Shown here piece by piece: positions 20,732 through 30,859 of a DNA stretch of 64,000 bases. Positions within the stretch are counted from its first letter, which is position 1. The number at the start of each line of letters is the position of its first letter. The stretch is from Takakia lepidozioides. Lineage: Eukaryota > Streptophyta > Takakiopsida > Takakiales > Takakiaceae. The notes under the pieces were generated by a model that searched no databases, was not told the DNA's origin, and saw only the letters and a program-made list of their open reading frames with translations. A program made the position numbers and the translations under genes. Location: positions 56,854,001 through 56,918,000 of the forward strand of contig CM060733.1 of NCBI GenBank assembly GCA_030704615.1, read 5' to 3'.

Positions 20732-21424
20732 TTGGCAGAAAATAAGGCCAATATTACGTTATCCCAGTTGATAACTATTTGTCCAGCTATTCAAAAAGAA
20801 TTGAAATTGGGTCTAGTAAGAAAACGTAAACCAGTAAGGGTCATAAGAACGTTGGATTCAGCCATTATAGATAGAGATTGCCCCAAGGTAAATTGTATTG
20901 TGAATGAACTGGAAGTATCTGGAGCCTTGGTTGATGCAGGGTCGGGGGTAAATGTGATGACTTTAGTAGCCATGAAGGAACTAGGGTTGAAATTGTATGG
21001 ACCGTCTCCTTACTCATTGAGAATGGCTGATCACACTTCCGTGAAACCAGAAGGTATCATAATGAATGTAGAAATATCGGTGGCTGGTCAAATCACTAAA
21101 ACCCACTTTCATGTGTTAAGAGTAGATAATCCTCGTTGCGGATATTTACTTCTTTTAGGAAAGCCTTGGCTTCGAGAGGCTTACGTCGTAGTACATATTC
21201 CTAGAGGCATTCTAGCCATAGGCAAGGGTCCAAAAAAAGTGGTAGTGGATGCTTATCCCCAATTAACTTCTGAATCAAACCAGTTAAGTGAGCTGGAATA
21301 TTTTACAAGTGAATCAGATGAATATGATAGCTTCGACGAAGAATTGATGTATAATGAAACAAAAAAGGGTTTTACCAGAAGAGTTCAAGGGAGTTCTAGA
21401 TGTGTTGTTTTCAGAAGCACTTGA
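20732..21424 (+). pseudogene. Ty3/gypsy protease region
   Basis: The aspartic protease is recognised from ALVDAGSGVNVM (active-site Asp in D-A-G-S) and the later YLLLLGKPWLREA, the usual I-L-G-x-x-W block. The frame ends at 21,424, and the next segment (21,354-21,752) carries the sequence leading to reverse transcriptase in another frame. Confidence 0.78.
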
Positions 21425-22676
21425 GATTTTAGATGGAGTCGATGGTTTTAAGAGTACCAAGGAAGAAGTCTCTGACAAGCTGGAAGTACAAACTAAAAGT
21501 TTGAAACCAGATGTTATTGAGCTAAATATAGGTACTGAAGGAGAGAGTAAACCAATCAGACTAAGTAAAGAACTTACAATTAATGAAGTCAATGAGTTCA
21601 CAGCTTTGTGTAAAGAATTTAAAGACATTTTTGCTTGGTCATATACGGACTTTAAAGGAATACCACCAAGCATTGTGACGCATAAAATTCTTTTAATGCC
21701 AGGAGCCAAGCCTATTCGGCAATGCCAAAGGAGGTTAATCATGTGCGCTTAGAAGCCTTACAAAAAGAGGTGATGAAATTAAGAGATAATGGTTAGAATG
21801 GGTCTCGTCAGTAGTAGTTGTCCCGAAGAAAATAGGGGGTTTAAGGGTTTGTGTGGATTATTCAGATTTAAGGTAACCAAAAAGGATTATTATCCATTAC
21901 CTTTTATTGATCAAATTTTAGACTCAGTGGCCGGGAAAGAATGTTATAGTTTTATGGACTGCTTTTCCGGGTACAACCAAATAGCTATTGAGGAGAGTGA
22001 TAAATTAAAAACAACATTTTCCACTATTTGGGGTACTTTTGCTTACCACGTCATGCCCTTTGGTTTGTGTAATGGTCCAGGGACATACCAACGGATGATG
22101 AATAACGCTTTTCAAGAATATCTTAATGATTTTGTAAGAATTTTTGTTGACGATTTATGCTGTTGCACTACTAAAAATGAACATCTTAAAGCTTTAAGAA
22201 AATGCTTTGAAAAATGTAGATTGTATAGCATAGCCCTCAATCTATGAAGTGTTCTTTTGGGGCTAGGTATGGAGTTTTGCTAGGACACGTGATTAGCCAA
22301 AAAAGACTTCAGGTAGATCCAGCAAAAATTGAGTTAATAATGAAAATGCCACCACCAACTAATGTGAGAGAGGCACGCATATTTAATGGGTCAACTAGTT
22401 ATTTTCGAAGGTTTGTAAATCACTTTGCATTAATAATGCTACCTTTAACCAATTTAACTAAAGAAGGAATAGTATTTGATTGGGAGGGAAATCCTCTTTG
22501 TCAATTAGCATTTCAAACTATTAAACAAAAATTAGTAACTCCTCCAATAATGCTAGCCCCAGACTTTGGCAAAATATTTTACTTATATGTGAGTGCTACT
22601 GAAGTTTCGGTGGCTAGTTGTTTAGCCCAGAGAGTGGAGTTGGATCATCCAATAGCTTATGCGGGGGTTGTTTTTT
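21425..22676 (+). pseudogene. Ty3/gypsy reverse transcriptase, truncated
   Basis: Reverse transcriptase blocks in three frames: DYYPLPFIDQILD, YSFMDCFSGYNQIAI, HVMPFGLCNGPGTYQRMM, IFVDDLCCCT (FVDD in place of YxDD with both Asp kept) and LGHVISQKRLQVDPAKIE. The first part of the RT-linked RNase H (FYLYVSATEVSVASCL) follows. The element breaks off at about 22,676 with no integrase or 3' LTR. Confidence 0.85.
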
Positions 22677-22692
22677 CATGAGCGATGAGCAG

Positions 22693-22717
22693 ATGAGCCA
22701 TGAGCCATGAGCAGAGT
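22693..22717. repeat. Short inverted partner of 10,590-10,614
   Basis: ATGAGCCATGAGCCATGAG, then CAGAGT. The 25-bp block is the exact reverse complement of the motif at 10,590-10,614. It sits where the retroelement remnant is cut off. Confidence 0.75.
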
Positions 22718-22908
22718 TCCCGAACCTCCTCCATACCAAAATCTGAAGGGACGTTGGAGGCTCAGATCCGGTTCGGGATGTGTGCGAAGCTGATATGGCC
22801 ACATACTTAATGTCTAGGATGTATAAATGCAAGGTATTGGAAGGTGTACCACCCAATTCCGCGCGTCACATACACTACCAGAGTTAACCGAGGGCGAAGG
22901 GAAACGAG
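22718..22908. other. Spacer, nothing recognised
   Basis: Between the retroelement breakpoint and the first B-type palindromes. No coding or repeat assignment. Confidence 0.4.
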
Positions 22909-23100
22909 AAGTCGGCAGCGACTTCTCGTGCCTGGTGATCAGTAAAGTCTGTGCCGACTTCTAGAACAGAAGACCTAGGGGAAATGTAACTTAAAAAGGG
23001 CAGGCGGAGAAGTCTGTGCCGATTTCTCCCAAAACAGATCGTGTGCTTCAGTAAATAGGAAAATACAAGTAGGGACCGGGAAGTCTGTGCCGACTTCTGG
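22909..23100. repeat. B-type palindrome cluster at the 3' side of copy B
   Basis: Four palindromes of the GAAGTC-core-GACTTC type, for example GAGAAGTCGGCAGCGACTTC at 22,909 and GGGAAGTCTGTGCCGACTTC at 23,078. They flank the end of copy B. Confidence 0.85.
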
Positions 23101-23298
23101 CCCACAATGAAATGACATTAATTCGGAAAAAGACAGGGATTGTGAATATTGCTTAGAATGCAGATGTACTCCAACATTTTCCATGCTTCAAGACAATCTG
23201 TCATACTACTTTTTTGCTCTATCCATTGCATAGAGCTGCACAGAAAATAAACACGAAACAATTTTTTGAATTTACATAAACGTTTAAGGGTAACAAGG

Positions 23299-26200
23299 TT
23301 AAGGAGTGCCCTCACTGGTAGCGTCCCCATATTCCATCTCCATATCGTCCACCACTTTCTCGATGATCTCATCGACATCATCATCGTCATTTTTTTCTGT
23401 CGATGGATCAGAGCTCTCACTACCTAGCACAACACTATATTCTACCAGATGTTTAACCTTCCTCAACCTTTTAACCGCTCGTGTCTCACCTGGCCACATT
23501 GGCCCTTCGACAATTCGGGGGAATCCTGCTGAGCTAGCCTTTCTGCCATGTTTGCTGCACAGTCAGGAAGACACATAAGTTTGGGTGGGGTGAAGAGAAC
23601 AGCAGTTGCTTTTCGATGAAGATCTGCCCTCTTCTCGGCAATCTGTGCCCCGGTTATCAGCGTCACGTCCGTCAGTCAGCGTCAGGTCACGTCAGACCTG
23701 ACATTGACGGGACCTTCATCACGTCAGGTTCCGGGAATATTCTAGTAAAAAAAGTATCAGGTAAAATATTGCCACTTAAGCAGCCACGTCGCCGACACGG
23801 TGGCAGTGACAAATATATTTTAGAAAATAATAAAATGAAAGCGACCGCCAATTCTGGTGGTCACTTTATATTTCGAAAATTTAAAAATAAGAGCGACTGC
23901 CAATTCTGGCGATCGCTTTATATTTCGGAATTTTAGAAATAAGAGCGACCATCAACATGGCGTTCGATTCATTTTTTTTTAAATAAAAAAAACAAAATTG
24001 GCGGTCGCATTGGCGATCGCCTAATTTTCTTTAAAAAAAAGGAACCTCCGTATTGGCGGTAACATAATTTTGAAAATATATAAAAAACAAACGACCGCCA
24101 GAATTGGCAGTCGCTTGTTTTCAATAATACATCAAAAGCAAGCGACCGCCATAATATGGCCGTTGCTTTATTTTATAAATATATTTAAAAAAACCAGCAA
24201 CCACCATAATATGGCGGTCGCTTTATTTTTAAAACATATTTTAAAAAACCAGCGACTGCCATAATATGGAGGTCGCTATATTTTAAATATATTAAAAAAA
24301 CCAGCGACCGCCATAATATGGCGGTGGCTTTAATTAACAAAAAAACAAAAACAAAAACAATAACAAAAACAAAACAGTGAGTGCCATAATATGGCGGTCG
24401 CTTTATTTTAAAATATTAAAAAAATATTAAAACTATTAAAAATATAAAATATAAAATATAAAAAAATATTTTTAATTTCAGAAAATGCAGCGACCGCCAG
24501 TAATGTCAGCGCATTTATTTTTTATTTTTTAAAATAGAGCGACCGCCATTATTGGCGGTCGCTTTTGTTTTTGGTTTTTTAAAATAGAGCGACCGCCATT
24601 ACTGGCGGTCGCTTGTATATTTTTAATTTCTGAAAATGCAGCGACCGCCATTAATGACGATCGCTTTTATTTTTTATGTATTTAAATAGAGAGACCGCCA
24701 TTATTGGTGGTCATTTAAAAAAAAAACAAAATAGACCGACCGCCAATATTGGCGGTCGCTTGTATATTTTTAATTTCTGAAAATACAGCGACGGCCAGTA
24801 ATGGCGGTCGCATTTAAAAAAAAAAAATAGAGCGACCGCCACTATTGGCGGTCGTTTTTGTTCATTTATTTATTTTTAAATAGAGCGACATCCATTACTG
24901 GCGGTCGCTTGTATATTTTTAGTTTCTGAAAATGCTGCGACCGCTAGTTATGGCGGTCGCTTTTATTTTTCATTTTTAAAAATAGAGCGACCGTCTGGTG
25001 GTCGTTTGTATATTTTTAATTTTTGAAAATGTTGCCACTGCAGTAATTGCGGTCGTTTTTATTTTTTATTTTTAATTTTTTATTTAATAAAGCGACCGTC
25101 GTTACTGCCGGTCGTTTTTTTTTGTTTTTTTTAAATGTAGCGACCGCCATGGTGGCGGTCGCTTCTAGAAGGTGTACCTTACGCGTGGACCGAGGAATGA
25201 GAGGGGGGGGGGGGGGCAGATAAGCCAAGGGAGGCTCATTCTCCCCTCACTTCCTTTCCACAGAACTTATGTACGATCGCCATTACGAATCCGCCCCGCC
25301 TGAAAATGCTGCGACCGCCAGTTATGGCGGTCGCTTTTATTTGTCATTTAAAAAAATTAAGCGACTGCCATTACTGGTGGTCGTTTGTATATTTTTAATT
25401 TATGAAAATGTTGCAACTTCCAGTAATGGCGTTTTTATTATTATTATTTTAAAAATAAAAAAAAATAGAGCGACCGTCGTTACTGGCGGTCGCTTTTTTG
25501 TTTTTTTTTAAATGCAGCGACCGCCATGGTGGCGGTTGCTTCTAGAAGGTGTGCCTTATGCGTGGACCGAGGAATGAGAGGGGGGGGGGGTTTGCAGATA
25601 AGCCAAAGGAACGTCGTTCTCCCCTCACTTCCTCTCCACACAACTTATGTGCGACTGCCATTACTGGGGGTCGCTTGTATATTTTTATTTTCTGAAAATG
25701 TTGCGACTGCCAGTATTGGCGGTCGTTTTTATTGTTTAATTTTTTAAATAGAGCGACCGCCATTACTGGCGGTCGTTTTATTGTGTTTTTTTAAAAATGT
25801 AGGGTGGCGGTCGCTTCTAGAAGGTGTGGCTTACGCGTGGACCGAGGAATGAGAGGGAGGGGGGGGGGGGGGGGGGGCAAATAAGCCAAGGGAGACTCAT
25901 TCTCCCCTCACTTCCTCTCCACACAACTTATGTGCGACCGCCATTATTGGCGGTCGCTTTTGTTTTTTATTTATTTTTAAATATAACGACGGTGGTGTTT
26001 TGGGCTACCTGTAGCTGCTGCTCGTCGCCTGTCAGGAGTGGGAGGGCATTCATGCAGGTCCACTTCCTCTTCACAAAACGAAACGACGCATTGCTCGCTA
26101 TCCGTCGAAGGTCCATCTCCGTCTTGCCGTCACCCTTGCAGAAAATGAGGAGTCGCCCCACATCATCCGTGATTGCATTTGCCAACGATATGACAGAGCT

Positions 26201-29200
26201 GATGTGAGAAAGCTTCCGAACATTCCAATCTGGCACAACACCCTGTGCTCCACAATTATGCACCATCTGCCCATCTGATATATCCACAATGACGAGGTCA
26301 GTGCCTTCCTTCATGGAGGGTTCGGATACCCCCCCACGCACAGGCTCCCTCCTCTTCTTGTGGCGCTCAATGAAGGCATCTACCATTGCCCTCTCCGGTG
26401 GCCACCTCTTCGTGGTGGATTCGGTTGTCAGCCGCTACTCAACAAGTGCGAAGCTGTCACAATGGATGCATTTCACCTCACAAGTCGGCACAGACTTCTG
26501 CAGTGGACGCGCTTCAAACAAGGATTGTTTTATGGCTATGGGCAATGCCGTTGACTTAGGTACTCTGGTAGCAGCCCCCGGAAAAAGCAGACTTCGGCTG
26601 GGGCCACGACGTGCGTTTGCTAGGTCCATTCCACCTAGATGCTCGGTGATCCCCGTTATGCCATGTTGTTGAACCTGTTCGCCTTCCACCACCTGCACAT
26701 CCCCTGTCTCATCCGCCCCTTCCTGGCTTTTCTCCATCTGGGCTTTGCCTTGTTTGGCAGGAGATGACTGCTCGCCGACTCTCTGAGCCTTCTTCGGCTT
26801 CTGCTTCCTGGTGCGGCCCTTTTTTGATGCTGCCTCCGCCACAAGGGCCTCCGTGGTGTGCTCAAGATGAGCGACAACGGCATTGTGGGCTTCTGCCGCA
26901 GCGGTCTCGCTGGCACGTTGCCGGGTGGAGGTGGTATTTCTTCACCTGAAGCAATCGTCTTATATGCTTCTGCCTCCTCCACAGGGATGAAGTTCGGTGG
27001 GCAGTCCAACCACCAATAACACTGCAAATGGGAGGACCGCACGTACTCTGTAATCTGCTTGCGATTGTACATCGTGCACTCAGACCGTGTACCTGTCCAC
27101 TGAGAAACCATTGCCGGAATAGCCTGAATGTGTTTGTTGGGCAAAAGGTAGAAGTTGATGTACCTGAAAAAGTGAGGCATTTCAGATTCAGAAATCGGCA
27201 CAAACTATTGCCATTGTCAGCATGCTGTCGGGAAATCTATGCAAACTTCCCAACTACCACGTCTTGAAATACAACACAGGGTTTGTATTGTCATATCTGT
27301 ACACAAGTCAACGTGCAGGCTGTATCCCCCCCGGCTGCTCTAGGACACCCCAGCTCCTGCGTGGGCCCTCCACCATCTCACAGTGGAAAAGCTCGTTCCA
27401 GTACTCGACCATAAAATGCTCAATCCACCTGAGCAATCCCTTCATATCCTCCGTCTGACGCACCGCCAAAATCTTCGCCTTCATTAGAGAGTCCAGTTCC
27501 CTCTTCGCCGCTTGCATTTGCTGCAACAAACAAGGACTGTCAACATGGCCCTAAAATATCCACCAGACAATCAGATTACTGACATGTACATGCAAAGCCA
27601 CTGCAAGTCTGTGCCGACTTCCCGAACTGCATGTACACGGGGAGATGAATAGAGTACCTGCCACCACCAAGTGGCCTTGTCCACCCAATCACTGAATTCC
27701 TTGTCTGTTGGTGACACCGGGAAGATTCGCCTGTTGGCCGGCGGCAAATTCCATAGTTTCAACCACCCAATCTTCGCCTCCGCAGAAACGAGGCTGGTGG
27801 CAACCATATGAAGTTTCTCAAGAGTCATCTCCGCTCTATCTAGGGCTTGCAACTTGTTGTAGTATGTTGTTATCTCAAAAAGGAACCCATCGCCAAGGGC
27901 TGGATCACAGATAGAACTGTACTTGGCAATCTTTGAGTGCCATTTAGTCTTACACACTGCCAGATTTGCATCAAGAGCTGATTCCACAATCTCTGCATTC
28001 TCCGGGGTGTTGGAAAAGTGGGAATACTCCGCCAGTGTATCATCCGTTATCTCCCGGAATGACTCATGTGCCATGAACTCGACAAGGCCCTCCCGTGTCA
28101 ATGTCATCCAATTCGTGTCTCGTTTGTTGAGGCACTTGAGGTACACCTCATCGGACAGTGAATTCTTGTACTGCTCGATTGGAGTTGTTGCGCATAGCTG
28201 GAAATAGTAAAGCTTGTGTGCCAGGTCAGACTTCACATTGCCCTCTTCTGTCACCCTGCATAACAACATTGGAGTAAGCTACAGGGAGAGCAGGGTTGAG
28301 GAATGGGTAGTCGTTGCAGACTTCCCATACTATGGCAGTCCACAAAAGTAAGAAAACACCATTACATGCAGAGCCATAGCAAGACCTGGGAAGTCGGTCC
28401 AGACTACACACTGCCATTGCATGGCTCTGACAGGGTAGTCGGCATAGACTACTCACTCTCATGCCAGACCACATATTGGGTAGTTAGCACGGACTACCCG
28501 AGCAGAGAAGCTCACCATCAAACAGAATAAAATAGCATTGCATCAAACACAGCATGTTACAGAAAGCAACTGCAGAAGTCGGCACAGACTCCTCAGCACT
28601 GTCACTTCGCATGGGAAATCGGCACCGACTCCCTGCATCCTGCAGTCGGAGTAATCGCCGAGAAATGTTTGCGAATGTGAGCAAAACACTACATGACTGA
28701 CGATAGTAACAATGCTCATATGAGCAGACTATGAAGAAACGTGAGTAGTCTTACACGTTCATGCGATTCATGGCCCTTCTGACCAAAGCGATGTCCTCTT
28801 GCTTCACATCCAGAATCTTTGCATTGACTGCATAGTGCCATTCAGGGTCGTCAGCATGCTGCTCTGTTATCACATCCATCCACGCCAAGTAGCGGTGGTT
28901 GCCGTCATAGATATACAACCATTGGTTGCTCAAGAACTCCCAGGTGGTGCCCTTGATGGCCTCCTCAAAGCAGCGGTCCTCCTCCTGCCAATGCATGTCC
29001 CAGGTTGCTCTATCCTCGGCCGTGATGGAGCGGTGTTGTTCGTTGCAAGCAGAAAGGACGCAAGGGCGTCGTTGTACCCATCTCCCTAAAAAAAAAGCTT
29101 CAGCTTCTCTACCCCGGGCATTTCAGCTCGCCGAACAGCGGGTAGCGTCCTCATCCTGCACAAGGGAACACGTGGAGGGTGGCCTTTTTGGAGAAGATGG

Positions 29201-29505
29201 GAAATGGAGCTGTAGGTGTGGTTCAGGGCGCTGTCTCTCAACGTCTTTAGAGCTCTCTGCTGTCTCTCTGCAGTGAGCACCACATCTACGCCAGGCGCTG
29301 CTGGACCCCTGGCATGCTGACCCCTGTGCGAGCTCCCTGCTCCCGGCAATGAGCGGTTTGATACCGACATGGGCGAGCGATCAGATTTGTGCTGCCGAGA
29401 GGAGGATGGGGCAGAGGCGTCTGCAGATCCGGATTGCCCTTTTGTGGTGTTCCCCCGCGCCTTCCCTCGCCTGCTCCTACTCGCTGCTCTGCGAACTGGA
29501 AACAA
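23299..29505 (-). CDS. ParB-methyltransferase-like gene, copy B
   Basis: Minus-strand homologue of copy A with the same exon order. Segments: N-terminal exon about 29,505-29,090; ParB-like exon about 29,080-28,751 with DGNHRYLAW (28,906-28,880); helical exon 28,257-27,659 ending ATWWWQ; exon about 27,529-27,308; linker exon about 27,170-26,435; methyltransferase motif IV exon about 26,400-25,990; final exon about 23,660-23,299 with an acidic tail. Motif IV is DISDG, even further from DPPY than copy A. The exons for motif I and II that copy A has are not found: their place is taken by a 2.1-kb hairpin array. A stop at 26,435 and a slip near 29,035 suggest decay. Introns carry B-type palindromes. 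The true start is uncertain, since no ATG opens the first exon. Confidence 0.68.
23640..23815. repeat. GACGT-rich module bordering hairpin array D
   Basis: Contains CAGCGTCACGTCCGTCAGTC and CACGTCAGACCTGACATTGACG, then A+T-rich DNA, then CCACGTCGCCGACACGG next to the array. This is the inverted counterpart of 17,620-17,800. Confidence 0.6.
23820..25960. repeat. Hairpin array D (GCGACCGCC / GGCGGTCGC)
   Basis: About 35 hairpins of form GCGACCGCCA-loop-TGGCGGTCGC are separated by 20-40 bp of A/T-rich spacer, often TTTTTAATTTCTGAAAATG. Loop types change along the array: AATTC near 23,850-23,930, TAATA around 24,130-24,400, then TTATT or TTACT to the end. The array lies within the span of copy B between its motif IV exon and its last exon. 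Confidence 0.93.
25168..25935. repeat. Three copies of a G-run module inside array D
   Basis: A module reading CTTCTAGAAGGTGTGCCTTA, CGTGGACCGAGGAATGAGAG, a G run of 10-20, CAGATAAGCCAAGG and CTCATTCTCCCCTCACTTCC occurs at about 25,163-25,270, 25,530-25,645 and 25,813-25,930. Hairpins flank each copy. Confidence 0.85.
26480..28640. repeat. B-type palindromes within copy B
   Basis: Examples are AAGTCGGCACAGACTT at about 26,482 (inside an exon), GCAAGTCTGTGCCGACTTCC at about 27,603, GGGTAGTCGGCATAGACTAC at about 28,434, GGGTAGTTAGCACGGACTAC at 28,478, AGAAGTCGGCACAGACTCCT near 28,575 and GGGAAATCGGCACCGACTCC near 28,613. Confidence 0.85.
27659..28257 (-). CDS. Helical middle exon of copy B
   Basis: One uninterrupted exon corresponding to exons 2-4 of copy A (VTEEGNVKS with VTENAYVHT; SICDPALGDGFLFEI with AIADPALGKDFIPEI; TWWWQ with TWWFQ). 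Copy A has introns inside this region that copy B lacks, so intron content differs between copies. Confidence 0.7.
28751..29090 (-). CDS. ParB/sulfiredoxin-like exon of copy B
   Basis: Contains ATWDMHW (copy A: STWDTHW), then LYIYDGNHRYLAWMDVI and WHYAVNAKILDVK. The run of nine T followed by AG at about 29,090 looks like a 3' splice site rather than a frame break. Confidence 0.7.
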
Positions 29506-29515
29506 TGGTGCGGGT

Positions 29516-30640
29516 CCTCAGCACCATCTGCGAGGGTCTCTCAAGCTGAAAGTCGGGGTCGTCCTCACCAATAGCCTCCATGGTTGCTGAAAAAACCGGG
29601 AGCGCCTCTCCAAAAGCGTTGCGATGTACTGCTGCAATCCACGGAGGGGCAGAAGGCGTGGGCAGACTGAGTGATGAAGTGAAGGAGCAGGTGTGGGAGC
29701 AAAGAGGCGGTTTGGCTGAAGACGAGAAAGTGGCGGCTTGGTGGAAGTCGCTTTGCGGCGACGCTTTTGGAAGACGTTTCGAAGATGCGCCACTAACATC
29801 GCAGGCCCCAAAGGGTGCCTAATCGACACGTGCGCTGCCTGACAGGTCGTAGTCATCACCTGAAAACGCACACTTGCCGGCAAGTTTGCATAGACTTCCC
29901 GGCACTTCAATCCCCAACGCGTGACCACACGACACGTGCAGTGCCACAAAACGTCACACGTAGCGTCTGTATGTGGAATTTTGCGGCAACTGCCTGATAA
30001 TGATGTTTCCGGGAAGTCTGCCCAGACTTCCCGGATTACATCAGCCTGAAAACGGGTAATTGCCGGGAAGTCTGTGACGACTTCCCGGCTGGTCTATCCC
30101 CAAATCTAAGGGTAGCCTGGACGCCTGACATTGCATGCGAGGACTGCACGTCGGTTTTCCGGGAAGTCGGCACAGACTTTCCGGTGACATTGCTGTTAGT
30201 CCGCCCAAAGTTGGACTTTCGCAGCCGCCGGGGGTGCATTTCCGGTAAGTCGGCACCGACTTGGACGTTATTTTGATGCTTGCCCCTAAAAACTGAGTCC
30301 CGGCAGGCTATTTTGGCATATTTCGACAGTTTCTCGTCTGAAAATGCCGAAAGTTGTCGCAGACTTGCCGTTTTCGTGCATCCACGTTACACGAAAACTA
30401 CATTCCGGCAGACCATTTCCAAAAGTCGGCACAGACTTCTGGCAGGTTCATTCTTGAAGAAGACATCATGAAGTGGGCTGCGCAATTTTTGCGGGTTCTT
30501 TTGCGGTTTGCGGCCTTGTGCTCAGAGGCAATTCTGCACCGACTTGCCGGTTCCATTTCGAACGGCTACGACGGACTACGTGGGTCCATCTGCAGGATAC
30601 GTTGCACTGCCGTGAAGTCGTTGCAGACTTCCGGCAAACA
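29516..30640. repeat. B-type palindromes between divergent genes
   Basis: The intergenic region between copy B and the transposase gene holds about ten palindromes, including CCGGGAAGTCTGCCCAGACT (about 30,008), CCGGGAAGTCTGTGACGACT (about 30,063), CCGGGAAGTCGGCACAGACT (about 30,158) and GGTAAGTCGGCACCGACTT (about 30,243). The whole segment has a second copy at 10,630-11,873. Confidence 0.88.
29580..29822 (+). CDS. Possible small protein of element B
   Basis: An 80-codon frame from the ATG at 29,580, charged and without a recognised domain. In the duplicate (10,692 onward) the same frame is kept except for one TGG-to-TGA change. Whether it is translated is open. Confidence 0.3.
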   Translation: MVAEKTGSASPKALRCTAAIHGGAEGVGRLSDEVKEQVWEQRGGLAEDEKVAAWWKSLCGDAFGRRFEDAPLTSQAPKGA

Positions 30641-30859
30641 GTCGGAATGTTAGGGATTTACGCGGATTCTGACAGGTAAGTTGCCGTTGGAAAATGCCAG
30701 AAGAATGCCGTTTGCTGAAGGCCAAACGTGCGCCACCTGGAAAGTGGTGGACAAGGACCGCTCCATTTCAAATTTCTCAATGTACATACAAACACTGACA
30801 TCATTCTGTTTGTACTTGCACTCTGTTCAGAGCACACCTTCTACTGTGTCACTGTCAAC

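Noticed and set aside
23820-25960. CRISPR or rho-independent terminator array
   Set aside because: Hairpins plus T-rich spacers resemble terminators, but this is a satellite in plant DNA with evolving loops.
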